64,000 bases of DNA from Symsagittifera roscoffensis. Its lineage: Eukaryota; Xenacoelomorpha; Acoela; Convolutidae. Of the stretch, positions 25,510 to 37,029 are shown one piece after another; the stretch's first letter is position 1; each line of letters begins with the position of its first letter. The notes under the pieces were generated by a model that saw only the letters and a program-made list of their open reading frames with translations, ran no database searches and was not told the DNA's origin. The translations under genes were made by a program, and so were the position numbers. The stretch spans positions 28,649,301 to 28,713,300 of the forward strand of contig NC_087066.1 in the NCBI RefSeq assembly GCF_963678635.1, read 5' to 3'.

Positions 25510-25810
25510 GTTAAGATCATGTTTTGTCAGGTATGATCATGTTTGGTCCAGGTATGATCATGTCTTTTCAGACATGATCATGTCTGATCCAGGTGTGATC
25601 AGGTCTAGTCCAGATATGACCATATAAAGTCCGGTATGATCATGTCTGGTCCAGGTATGATCATGTCTGATCCAGGTATGATCATGTAAAATCAGATCTG
25701 AAGCATACCTGGGACAGGCCTGATCATACCTGGGCCAGACCTGATCATACCAGACTTTTTCCATGTTATCATATCTGTACATGTCTGACTCAGACATGTA
25801 CAGCGAAAAA
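25510..25810. repeat. Degenerate minisatellite of about 21 bp (TATGATCATGTCTGGTCCAGG)
   Basis: About ten imperfect copies of a TATGATCATGTCTGGTCCAGG-like unit run rightwards to about 25690. They are followed by copies in the opposite orientation (CCTGATCATACCTGGGCCAG). The unit holds the palindromes ATGATCAT and CATGATCATG. An 86-codon minus-strand open frame over it is a by-product of the period being divisible by three. Confidence 0.75.
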
Positions 25811-26308
25811 AGAGACATGCCACAGGACTGATACAGATCTGAAATTGGTATGAATTTTCGAGGTCCAGATTTGAGGTCCAGAAGTAAATGAATGAAATAT
25901 CATCACTGCGTTCTTCAAATTTAAAGATTTTGTATTTGTTGTGTAGTTACAAGTATACTAGGTGTTTACAGGGCACTAAACATAGAGGTGCATCGGTTTT
26001 ATTAACTGAAGTTATGCAAACTTTGAAATATATCATATATATAAAAGAGAAATCAATTCAATGAATGAATTGATAAACCAAAACATTACTTGAAAATTTA
26101 GTGCACTATTGCACGTTTTAAATGAAAAAGTTAGAGTTACAAACATCAAATTGTTGCTTTTACACGAAATGAACTGAGAAATGGACAAAAACGATCAAAA
26201 AATACTCAATAATTGAGGTCTAATTAGTGATATGTAATTTCAACTTTTCTTCTTTTTCAAAAGCCGTCTACAATTCTTGTTTTGTCTGGAACCCGAAGTA
26301 GAACTGAA

Positions 26309-29300
26309 TTATTCCATTGGAACACCGGAGTGAGGTCTATCTTGCAACCAGTTCCAGAACTCTTTGTCAAAATCATCTTTGTGCAGCCTGCAAGGTTTTC
26401 CATGATCGAGGCACTTCTGAAACGCACTTCTCACATCGTTATGTGGTGCGTACATAAGGCAGAACGCCAGTTTTTTGAAGTTCTCGTCAGTCAAAGCTGA
26501 CGAATATTTGGATCCTAGAATTATTCTGCTGAAGAATAAGGGCTTTATGTATTCCACGGTTTCATTGGCAATGTGTCCCTCAATCGATTCTTGCAGTACC
26601 TTTTCAAGACTATCAGGTAAAAAACTCGGAGGAAGCAGATGACCATTAGGTTGTAAATTCCTGTATTCGCAACGAATGTCCTCGGCAATGAAGTCCTCCA
26701 AGTAACTTTTATGCTCAACGAAACCATTCTTAATGAGAAAATCAATCCATGTTTTACCAAGCTTGCTCATTGCTCTGGCAATTACATTTATTTTCGGAAT
26801 TGTTACTGTTTTTTCTGTCAAACTTTGCAGCTCGTTTTTGCTGAGAAGATCAAAACAAGTTGAGCCGACTCCTGCAAAGATTCCACTTTTTGTGTCGTCA
26901 GATTTCACGCTTAAAGTTGGCTTACAATCAGCGGCACCAGGGAAGTTGCATAGAACTTTAGCCGGATATACATCGTTGCCTCTCATTTGGAAGGTGATTG
27001 TTGCCTCTCTTTTCTTTTGCGTTTCTTGCTCAAACTCCAGCTGAGTAGCCGTATCAAAAGCTGAAAGAAGAATAGAAGGGTCGCTTAAAGTCCTTAGAAA
27101 AGCTCATGCTATGCCCACTCTTTTCTACAGTCAATTGTGGGCGTTTTAATGCCCATCATTTTTTATCTTGCGCAGATATTTTTCGTAGCAGGTTGAAATA
27201 CGAGGTCTATGATTTCAAGACTTTGTGAAATTCATTGCTGCACAAATTCCTTTTTCTTAAATTCAGCCTATTTTGGTTTTAGAAATAATTCAAACAAAAA
27301 AAATTGAATCACATGTTCGACCATGAAATGGAAATAAACTCAAAAAAAAGCGTCAATCGTTGAGTTTTCTGAGTGCTCTGCAATTTTCTCAATTTTTAGA
27401 GCTTTAAATTCAATAATAGCCGACATAGAGCTTGGAAAAAGTATCGACTAGAAGAAAAACGATGAAGAGCAACGTTTTTTTTGAAGCCTTTAGAAAATTG
27501 AAGGACGATTAAGATTTATGATTCACAAACATCATTTCGAACTGGCACGTTTTGACATCTGCTAGATAATTTGAAAAATAAAAAAACTGGATAAATAAAC
27601 TTTTTCTTTAAGAATTCTGAGACATTAAATGCAATTTTAAAAACAAAAGTCATTTTTTGTCTCACTTGAGTTTTTATTGCAAGGGAGCGTAATTGCCATC
27701 AAAATGATCATCGCCAAACAAAATCGACAAATAGATCAAAATTGTGATTTTGAGTGGTTTCAGTTATTTTTTTTCCGAAAAATAAATTTGCTCTAACTGA
27801 GTTGAAACTCAAATAAATTTTTATATCAAATAACTAAAGTTAACTAACTAATTAAAAGAATTTTAATTTTCAAACCATTTACAATTTTTTTTTGTAAATT
27901 TTCTCCCCATTAGCTGAAGCAAGAATAAACTGATGTAACTAAGAAATTTTTTCAGCAGAGGCTAATTCGCTGTTGTATAAGACAAAACAATACGTGCAAT
28001 AAGAAGTCCAAATTGACTCCAAGCTGATCAGAAAGCCCGCAGCACGTCTCATGATAAATAATATCAGCTGAAAACGTGATTAATAAATACCATTCGATGT
28101 GCTCGATACTTTGGCGTTATATGTTTCAAATACAATGTTGTTTCCAACAACTAATATGCCTGAAATTTTTTCAAAGCTATAATAAAGATAGACAAAATTT
28201 TTTTTGGACATCAAACCTGAAGTTGTTTTTTTTGCTAGAAAAATTACCCAGCATCATTTTACCTAGCATCATTTTACAAATTACTATCAGGTGTTTTTTC
28301 TCGATTTAGTTTTTTTTCTCGCTATGTCAAGATACTCCTTATTGATTTGTATTTTTTTCCAAATAAAAAAAAATTTTATTTTGGTGTTAATCGCTGGAAA
28401 AGTGATTAAGAAATACCATTCAATGTGATCCAGACTTTGCTAATCCATTGGCAATATATGTTTCAAATAAAATGTTGTTTCCAACAACTAAAATGTCTGG
28501 CATAAGCCCGAAGTTTTTTCAAAACTATAATAAAACTTACAGAAAGTGAAGCAAAAGTTTTTTTAAAACATCAAACATGAAGTAGTTTTTTTTCTAGAAA
28601 ACATTTGTTTTTATTTAACATCATTTTACAAAATACTATCAAGTGTTTTTCTTCAATTTAGGATTTTTTCTGGCTGATGTCAAGATATTTTTTATTGATT
28701 TATCTTTTTTTCCAAATAAAAAAAATTTTTAAACTGGCTTTCACTCCAAAATGCACTACCTTAAAAGTTCACCAGTAAAATTTTGAGATTTGAGCTTTTT
28801 GTTCTTAATTTCATTTGAAAGCCAGGATGCTGGGTTTTTATGACTTCTGGAGTCGTGGCAATTCCAGCGGCAATTATGTATAAACATTTTCATACAAAAG
28901 AGCAAATATTGACAAAAAACTTCGAGGATCGATATAACAACTTCGAAAAAAAGGTTGTTTTCTGAGGTTTGTGATTTTACACTTTGTGTGAAAGCACTAA
29001 AAAAATTGTTTCTTTTTTCTAAACGGAATACAAAAAAAATAAAGCAAGCTAATCTATGAGCAAATTGTATAAATTGATTTTTAACTTTGCGTATAGTTTA
29101 CACAAAGTTTTAATGGTTCTTTGAGCAGCAATAGATGGTAAATTTGTTTTCGAGCACGTTTTTTAATTGACCAAGCCAACAGACAGTAAGAAAAATGTCA
29201 ATGAACGCAAGAAAACAAAAAAACTTGTTTTGAAAAGTTTTGAAAAGCTTTGAACTTTCGAAAATCAAAAAAATTGCCTTGAAGCTGTTTGAATTTCTAG

Positions 29301-32300
29301 AACGTTTGATGACTTTTAAATGTTCGACAAGAGCTGCCCAGTTTGAACCAATGGAGGGGGTATTTTTTTTCAACAGGGAAATCTGAAAACCTAAATCAAG
29401 CAACATCTCTAGCTGAATTTTTTCCTTATTCGATGCAAGAGTTAAATTTAACCACGAAAGTTTTTTTTCGCCATATTTTTGAGGAAGCAAGGAAATAAAA
29501 TGAATTATAATTTTCAAGTGGCCTCATTCATAAAAAATTTACAAACAATTAACTCCATTAACTCCAGTAATCTCTGCAAAACATAAATGTTAAAACCTTG
29601 CTCTAGTGGCACAAATATCACAAAGTGCATTATGATTTCATTACTCTTGTAGTTAGTTAGAATGGAAAAATCGCAGGATCAATTGAGCAATCTCTCTCCC
29701 AATCTCGCGTGGGGGGGGGGGGGGGGGGAGAGATAGATCAATAGGTACTTGAGACATGTTTATAACCACTTGAAAATAGTTTGAATGACGTGAAATCATA
29801 AAACATATTTTCCAACGACTGTATAAAGCCAAAATTTACAATATCAAAGCTCAAAAGTTTCATTCAGGTTGAAAAAAGAATCAATAAAACAGGCATAAAA
29901 AGCGACTTTTTTTCTTTCTTAAAATGACTAAAAGCTTTAGCGTACAATATTAAGGTGCTGCCGAGAACCGTTTTTGCTATTCAGATACAAGACTAGAGCA
30001 CCAACCCTGGTAAATCGCTTTCCTCGATGAGGCTATGGTCCCTAAAACAAAAATTTGCAAAAAAAAAATTTTTTTTCATAAATTTCGAATTTTTTTTTGA
30101 AATTTTTTTTTCGATACTCATATAAAATAAACTTCAGTCGATTAATTGATTGCGTGCTGTAAACACATCATCCATCTACTTGCGTTTGCTGACGTCTTTT
30201 TGTAGAGTTTTTTCGTTTTTGCTGGGGGGGGAGATAGCTCAATTGGTCATTACGGGGGGGGGGGGGGGGGTTTGAGATTGCTCAATTGATCCAAATCGCA
30301 AATTATCATTGTGCTGTAGATAAACAAATTCCGTATCCAAGCATGAACTTAAAATTTCAAATTGAGTGATTCGTATTCCGCGTTAAACATTATTGTATTG
30401 CGTATCAGCATTATGTGGATTCCGTATCCGTTGCGACTCTGCGTCCAATAACAAAACATCGCAAGGTAATAAATGAAGAAAAGTCAAATTGTCACCGAAT
30501 AGGGGAAGTCCAAAACATTATGAAAATCAGTGGGCCCGAATTATAATGAAGTGGATAATGGAATCCACAAACGAATTGGAAAAAAATGATAACTTCAGTA
30601 TGATTTCAGCTTGAACAAATATAAAAAGTGTTTGTTAATTGAATTTAAAAAACTGAATTTCTGTAATTACTAAAACACAAGTGCTGTAATATCTGAGAAA
30701 AAACCCTGATTTCGGGGGAAAAATCAAATCTAAAGTTTCTCCAAACCTTCGAAAGTCGAAAAGAAATGCATGATAAATAGCGTTGTTGATTATTAACAAT
30801 TTCCCGGGTTGTCCTTCATAGACCGAAAATGCAAATCATACAATTCCATAAAATAAGCGTATGAAAAAATTATACTTATAAAGTTTCCATACTTTTTTGC
30901 AAAAATGGTATAAACGAATTTAGAAAGTATTTTATTTCCTTTTTTTGCATAAAAGCCTGTGTATCGTCATAAAAAAATGTCGGCAAAAAATGCTACTCAT
31001 ACAAATTCCATGCATATAAAACTTTTTGATGGCGACAGTAAAATTTTCGTGAAGCAGTTTTAAAATTTTCTACCAAATTTTTTATTGCTTTTTTAAAAGC
31101 GCAAAACGAATTTTGTACTTTAAAAAAATTTCCATTCAAATTTTGGTGCGCATTTTGTCGTCTTGAATACACTAATTTGGATAATTTTTCCATTTCTCTG
31201 GATATAATTTTTCAAAAAACGCTCAAAAAGCTTACTTCTTTTGTGTTGTATAATTTTGTATGCCTTCATATTTTTGTATAATTCAAATTTTAAATTAAAA
31301 ATTAGGCATATTTTTAAATACTTGTCAAAATTTAGTATTTTGCTACCATCTTGATAAAGTAAGACTTGATTATGTAAAACATCTCTATTCTGATCACTTC
31401 CATTGTATTATACATGCAATCCCGCAATAAAAATCTTTGTGACACTACATTTGAGTAACAGGGTCTTTTTCATTCGTTTTCGGTTACGAACACAACCCAA
31501 AAATTTTTAGAAGACACCAAACAACAAAACCACTATAAAATCTTTACAAAACATCCTATAAAAAATCTTTAATCAGAGGTTTTTGATGTAATTTCTTTAC
31601 TTGTGGAATTGCATGAAAAGTATATTATTCGCATTTTCCATATATGAATTTTGTCTAAATAGCATTTTTGCTCAAAATTGTATCTGGGGTACAAAATAAC
31701 TATATAGCCAGTAGAGGGATTAGGAAATTTGAAATTTCGTCCATCTTTTGGAAAGTATTTGCAGTGAAAATCAGTTTGACAAAAACATCAAGGAATTCAT
31801 TAGAAAATTTACGGCTTCAAGAAAGCTCGGTAAAATCAATTTAAGAATATATTAATGACCAAAATCTAGAATTTTTACTGAATCTTTGTAAAAGGAGCAC
31901 AGAAGTTTGGACCAAAGCTCGGATGATCTAACTACCTGTAAGAATTGCTTTGAAATTCTGCTGGTTGTGTTTGATGCCATTGGCGATAGTGTAGAACATG
32001 TTGTTGTTTCTCAAGTATTCATATCGCTCTTGCCAATTTGGGAACTGGCCACATGATATCACTAGGCGGAATTGGTTGCCTTCAGCCAAAGATTGTTGCA
32101 ACTTAAGGTAATGATCGTTGGCAGTGAAAAACTGGCCGATTTTCGATCCCAATCGAAGGGGAGCCACTACCTGCAAAAAGAAGGTTGCTAGTGTGTTATG
32201 AATTTTCCTATAGAAAAGTATAAGATCATGTTTTTCTTCAAAATAATTTTGAAAAAAAACATGACCACACTGCAATTTTTGAGTAACTCTAAGCAAAGAT

Positions 32301-35300
32301 TTTTCTGCTGTACTTACATTGTCTTCTTTGGTCAGGAAAAAGCCAGTATCAGAGAAAACAGTTGTGCTGAGTTCGATATAGTCGTCATGTAGTTCGAACG
32401 TTCGCGTCTGCAGATTTTCCTCATTCTTTTTGTAATCCTTGCTTTGCAGTTTTTGTAGGTGGAACTTCACTTTCACCGGCCTCAGAAACACACAGTCTGT
32501 ATGTTGTGTTAATCGGAGGATGTCTGTTAGCATCTTTGCGCGGAAGCTATCTCGGTCGTTGCTGCTTGCAGTTGGTAATGTTTTGGACTCGTCATTTGCT
32601 ATGCCTTCGTTAGACTTCTTGCCTTCGTTAGACGTCTGAAAACCAATTATTTGTTAGTGATGGCAATCTATACATGTTTTTGAGTTTGGCATAGCGGATA
32701 TCGAGTGGGGAAAGGCTAGGTGGACCTCTTTCTCAGTTTTTTTTACCAAACTTTTGGTACTATTTTTCGACATCTATTTTTGGCTGACGGACTTTAAAAA
32801 CTGTCGCAAAATGCCTAGGCGCCAATTTATACTAGTTTTAAGTGGGTATCGCACTCCACAATTTTTCGGTCAGCGCAAAAAAAAGAGTCAAAATGCTTTG
32901 AAAAAACACTTCTCGCAAAATCAATTTTCTTGACCCAAGAAAAGGTCAAAAAAACTTTCAAAAAAACTTTAAAAAATCAACCCTGTCTCCCCCTCGAGAA
33001 AATCCTAGATTGGCGCACACAACCTACAGCATTTGGGTTTGCGGGCTTAGGAATTAAGTCGAAATCTTTCCCTTGAACTTCGAGCAACTCCAGCGATACT
33101 GCTCTTTTCCCAATGACACATCCTGGTGGGAAAACAACAGCGACCGAGGTGACACCCTTGAAGTTTTTTACTGGAACAGTTTTTCCTTCTGAGGTCACAA
33201 CCGTCTTGAGTTCGCTTGTCGGTACTGTAGTAGCCCCAACTTTTTCATCAAAAGGGAATTCTTCTGTCCGCCTAGTCTGAAAACCAGTAAAGTTTATTCA
33301 TATTTTTTGAATAGGTATTTTGTATAACACTGTTAAGCTTTCTGAATCAAATACTTTGAAGATTGTTAGTCACTACGCCTAAGAATCAATGAAAAAGCTT
33401 GTTTTACCGATCACTCGAATACCCGGTCGGGTCGTATTTTCAAAAAAAAATCCAGTCGGTTTTCACTACTTGAAGAGCTTGAATCACAACCAAAAGGGCT
33501 TAAGTATGATATCACACCTAATACAGGTGGTCAAGTGTGACAGCATATTTACGCCCTTCTGGTTGTGTTTTGCTTTAAAAAAGAAAGTAGTTTCAGTGTC
33601 GCAAAATTTTTTTTTGAATTCACAGACTAAATAACACAAAATTTGATGAGAGGTTAAACTCCCATTGTTATGTTAATTGATTTATAATCTTGTTGAATTT
33701 CCGAACCTCGAATAAAAAACTAAAAGAAACATTAGACAATAAATGCACAAGTAATATTATTTTCGAATTGTTTTTTTTTGCTGTCTTAGAATTTCTTCGT
33801 TTCAAATATCAGTTTGATCGAAAAAATACTTTGCTCAGCAACCGGCTATTCTTGTTATTTAAAAAAAAATAATATTTTGATGCAGATGAGTTCTGTCTCG
33901 AAAACTATATTTTCGATTAACTGAGAAAATTGGCTGAAAAAAGATTAATTTTTTTGTGGATTTTTGTAAATGAAAAAACCACTCATCTAGACATTATTTC
34001 AAGCAAGAAAGTACATTACAATAGAATTTTACTCATAAAACTTTGTTGCAGATAGATTTTTTATCTGGGCAAAACCAACAAAATTGGAATAATTCCTGAC
34101 CGGTTATTTTCGAATTGGGTTTGCATTAGACAAAGACAGATATATATTTCATAAAATTTGGTTGAAGAATTTCAACAGGAGCTATTTTATGTACAATATA
34201 AATTTAATTTTAAAAAATTTGTAAAGGAAAAGCAATGCGCAATATTAAGTTATTTTTTTTCCATCTGTAGGAAATAAAATTAAAATTCACTGGACCTCTG
34301 GATTCACTGGATTATAAAATTCAAATTCAATTATGATCAATCAGTATTAATATTCATGTTTGCAACTGATTGAGGAAATGTTTATTTCAAAATCTGGCCT
34401 TTCATGAAGCTCATAGAAATTTATCTCGTAGAAAAATCATGTTTTAAATAGTTTATTAATCATTGCTATACAACGTGCATTTTTTTGATTAATTGTTCAA
34501 AACTGCAATTCGGATTGTTAAAAAAAATCATTTACACTAAGAGTTAACTGAATTTACCCCGAAATATTAATTTACCTTCGGATTGACAAAAGCACTTTTA
34601 GGAAACGTTTCTCTGCGTTGAATGTGTTGAAAACTGAGGGCTCCAGATGTATTGCTTGCCACGTGATCAACTTCCTTTCGTTACCGAAAAGATGAGACGA
34701 TATTTACTTTATTGTTCTTATTATTTGAACTAAATTTTAGCTTTTGAAAAACGTTTCAAGTTTTTTTAATGAATACATTTAAGAAATGTTCAATTTTTAT
34801 TTCGCTATCAATAAGAAGACGCCAGCAGTCATTTCATAATTGATTTGAAACAATTTTCTTCAGAATTCAGAACCTTGAAACTTGAAGGTGCATGCAAACC
34901 CTGGCTCAAAAATGTTTCGAACATTAGTCAAGGATTTTTTAAAATTCTAGTTTCTTATTTTTTTTCAGCTTTTTAGTTTCTCAAAAAGTTATCTTTAGGG
35001 TTTTTATAACATGTTGATCTTTTTAAAAAATCTTTTCAAAATAAATTATTAGCCTTTATTATCATAGATCTCAAAAAGCAAAATAGAAAAAACAAAAATT
35101 GACAAAAGCTGAATTTTGAAAAAAAAATCCACTGGAGCTTGATCTCAAACTCAAACATTATCAATGAAGACAATTATTCATATTTGCAACTGATTAAAGA
35201 ATTGAGCATTTCAAAATGTGGCCTTTCATAAATGACATAGAAAATTTTGTAATAGAAAAACCGTTTTTCAAACGTATTATTGTCCGTTGCTATAAAACGT

Positions 35301-35948
35301 GCAGTTTTTTGGTTATTTGTTCAAAATTGCAATCAGGATTGTTAAGAAACAATCATTTAAACTAAGAGTTAACTGAAATTACCCCAATAAAAATTATAAT
35401 TTACCTTCCTCTTGTCAAAGGCACTCGTAGGAAACGTGTCTCTGCGCTGAATTTGCTGAATTTTGTGGGCTCCAGATGTATCGTTTTCCACATGATCAGT
35501 TTTTTTCCGTTATCGAAAAAATGAGACAATTTTATTATTTTTTTTTATTTGAACTAATATATAACTTAACAAGAATTTATAGAGTTTTTTTTTAAAACTG
35601 AGATTATAAATTTTTTCAACATTTGTTTGCCATCAATAAGATGACGCAAACAGTCCTTAAACAATATATATTAAACATTTCCCATCATAATTTAGAATTT
35701 TGAAAATTTGTCTGTGTATGCAAGCGCTGTCTCAAAAAAATCGATCATTTTTCATAGAACATTTTTTTTATATTTAAGACTTCTTAAATTTTTTTCTAAG
35801 CTCTTTTAATTTCTTTTAAAAAATTTCATTGGGATTTTTTTCAACTGTGTAACTGTAAAATTCAGTCTGCTTGCGTGCTACTTACATAAGGCAAGTTTTG
35901 GTTTTCGATCGAAAGGACGCTTGGACAATATGCGCTCGTCAGCATCAT
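26309..35948 (-). CDS. ZU5-like domain protein with unrecognised helical C-terminus, 6-7 exons
   Basis: Exons chosen by GT-AG sites and phase: 35948-35886 (ATG ATG start, in-frame stop just upstream), 35455-35405 (optional), 34674-34576, 33276-33028, 32635-32318, 32170-31936, and 27060-26309 with the stop. The phases are compatible throughout and give up to 588 codons. Residues of about 95-210 resemble a ZU5 domain: VAVVFPPGCVIGKRAVSLEL matches the usual PPGA-strand region, and LTDILRL..CVFLRPVKVKF matches the SPV..F.KPV strand near its end. A possible UPA-like beta segment follows. The last exon encodes about 250 residues, mostly helical (NVIARAMSKLGKTWIDFLI; FKKLAFCLMYAPHNDVRSAF), which could be a diverged death-type domain but is not recognisable. 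No signal peptide or membrane segment is seen, so it is probably cytosolic. The last intron, about 4.9 kb, is full of repeats. The exon chain is firmer than the domain calls. Confidence 0.6.
28075..28735. repeat. Tandem duplication, about 330-bp unit, inside the last intron of the ZU5 gene
   Basis: Unit one begins GTGATTAATAAATACCATTC at about 28075, and unit two begins GTGATTAAGAAATACCATTC at about 28402. Both share a TGTTGTTTCCAACAACTAA block, a GCATCATTTTAC or ACATCATTTTAC block and a TTTCCAAATAAAAAAAA end. Unit one also has a local triplication of the AGCATCATTTTAC motif. Confidence 0.75.
29665..30300. mobile_element. TIR element with long poly-G tracts
   Basis: The left end GATCAATTGAGCAATCTC (about 29678) is the reverse complement of GAGATTGCTCAATTGATC at about 30274-30291. 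Inside each terminus is a long G run (about 29711-29729 and 30253-30270), and a shorter G8 precedes AGATAGCTCAATTGG at about 30225-30242. No coding frame is present. The long G tracts stand out in this AT-rich DNA. Confidence 0.55.
30800..31690. repeat. Diverged member of the CCCGGGTTG TIR family
   Basis: The left end reads CCCGGGTTGTCCTTCATAGAC followed by AATCATACAATTCCATAAAAT, closely like the element at 15838. The inverted motif TTTTCCATATATGAATTTTG recurs near 31636. The interior includes unrelated AT-rich sequence. It lies in the last intron of the ZU5 gene. Confidence 0.45.
34290..35520. repeat. Tandem duplication of about 850 bp containing an exon of the ZU5 gene
   Basis: Sequence at about 34290-34680 is repeated at about 35140-35520. 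Intronic blocks (TGCAACTGATT, GGCCTTTCAT, ACTAAGAGTTAACTGAA) and an exon (TCTGGAGCC through the GTAAAT donor) match in order. This is an exon duplication within the ZU5 gene; see that entry and the findings. Confidence 0.75.
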
Positions 35949-36275
35949 TGATGGTCTTTTTTTCTAAGGCACTTGACAGACGTGGTGTCGTTCTATTATG
36001 ACGCTCGCTTTCAATAAATTATGTCAATGTATTGATCCCCGCTAGTAACCTTCTTCTAAAATTAAAATGTTCACTTGTTTTCAATTGAAAAATTGCGTTA
36101 TTTTCACCAAATCTCGTAAAAAATGACCTCGGCAGCTACTCGAGTTTTCAACTGAAACACTTGATTTGTAAAAATGAGAGAATTGAATCGCGCACGTAAT
36201 TTAAGTTGAAGTTTTGTGTACAAAACTAGACAGTTCAATCGGTTTTATAGATTATCTAGTCGATTGCTCACTTGT

Positions 36276-36810
36276 TGTTCCGACTTTTGATACGAAAGTA
36301 AGGGAATATTAGTGCTCGGGGTGGTTTATTTTTCTTCAGACAAATTTCGACTTTTTAACTAGCCATTTTTGACGGAATTTTTTATATCATTCGAAAGGTA
36401 TTGTTGTTCTGAGCTCAAATTTGAAAAAATATTTCACCAGTTATCATTTTTGTAAAGTTATGGGGGTTTAAAGATTGCCATTTTGGCCAATTTGGGACAA
36501 TTAACGCGCGATATAACTAGCGCTATTAACGCTTAAGCGGAGATTTAATCCGTCTTAGAAATCGTTAGAAGTCTTACAAAACGGTTGAAGGAAGTTTATT
36601 TGCCATAATTGATTTGTTACACGGAGCGAAATCTATCCTTTTGTTTTTAATATGGCGTGTGGGGGGATGATTTTCATAAAAAACTTTAAATTTAAGAAAT
36701 CTTTTTTCATTTTGTCTTATTTCATTTAGTTTTCCATTCTTATTACTGCTACATAAACCTTAAAAGGCACTCGGAACAGTCAGGGCTTCGCCCTGATACG
36801 AGCATTCTTG
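36276..36810 (+). mobile_element. Helentron/HINE-like element copy
   Basis: The element starts TGTTCCGACTTTTGATACGA and ends CAGGGCTTCGCCCTG, then ATACGAGCATTCTTG. Its 3' subterminal copy of the inverted repeat reads CTCGGAACA. It is flanked by T at both ends, about 535 bp long and non-coding. It lies just upstream of the first exon found for the ZU5 gene. Confidence 0.8.
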
Positions 36811-37029
36811 TTTTTATTCTTATATTCAAGTACAAAACACTTGAAATCTCAAAACTACAAAAAAATATTAAATAAAAAATCCGTCAGCATTATAATGCTC
36901 TGTTTGCTGCACTTGTAGGAAAATACTTGAAAATTCAAATGTGATTTATGGAAAATCAGTTAACTCTCGTGCTCATAACTCACGAGACTGTGTGTCAAGT
37001 AAAACACTGAAACACTTGATTTGTAAAAA

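Noticed and set aside
25558-25818. 86-codon minus-strand frame rich in HDHTW repeats
   Set aside because: It lies entirely on the 21-bp minisatellite, so the open frame is explained by a repeat period divisible by three and not by coding function.
29110-29517. 135-codon minus-strand frame within the last ZU5 intron
   Set aside because: It is compositionally AT-driven (many F, K, L, I, S) with no motif, and splicing it into the gene is not required by phase. I treat it as a chance frame.
30225-30300. tRNA gene at TAGCTCAATTGG
   Set aside because: Only an A-box match. There is no B-box, and the sequence is broken by an 18-base G run. It belongs to the TIR element.
26309-33276. Gasdermin-like pore-forming protein
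   Set aside because: The FPPGCVIGK segment loosely resembles the end of a gasdermin N-terminal domain, but the adjoining FLRPVKVKF strand and the order of segments fit a ZU5 domain better, and the gasdermin N-terminal beta barrel is not present.
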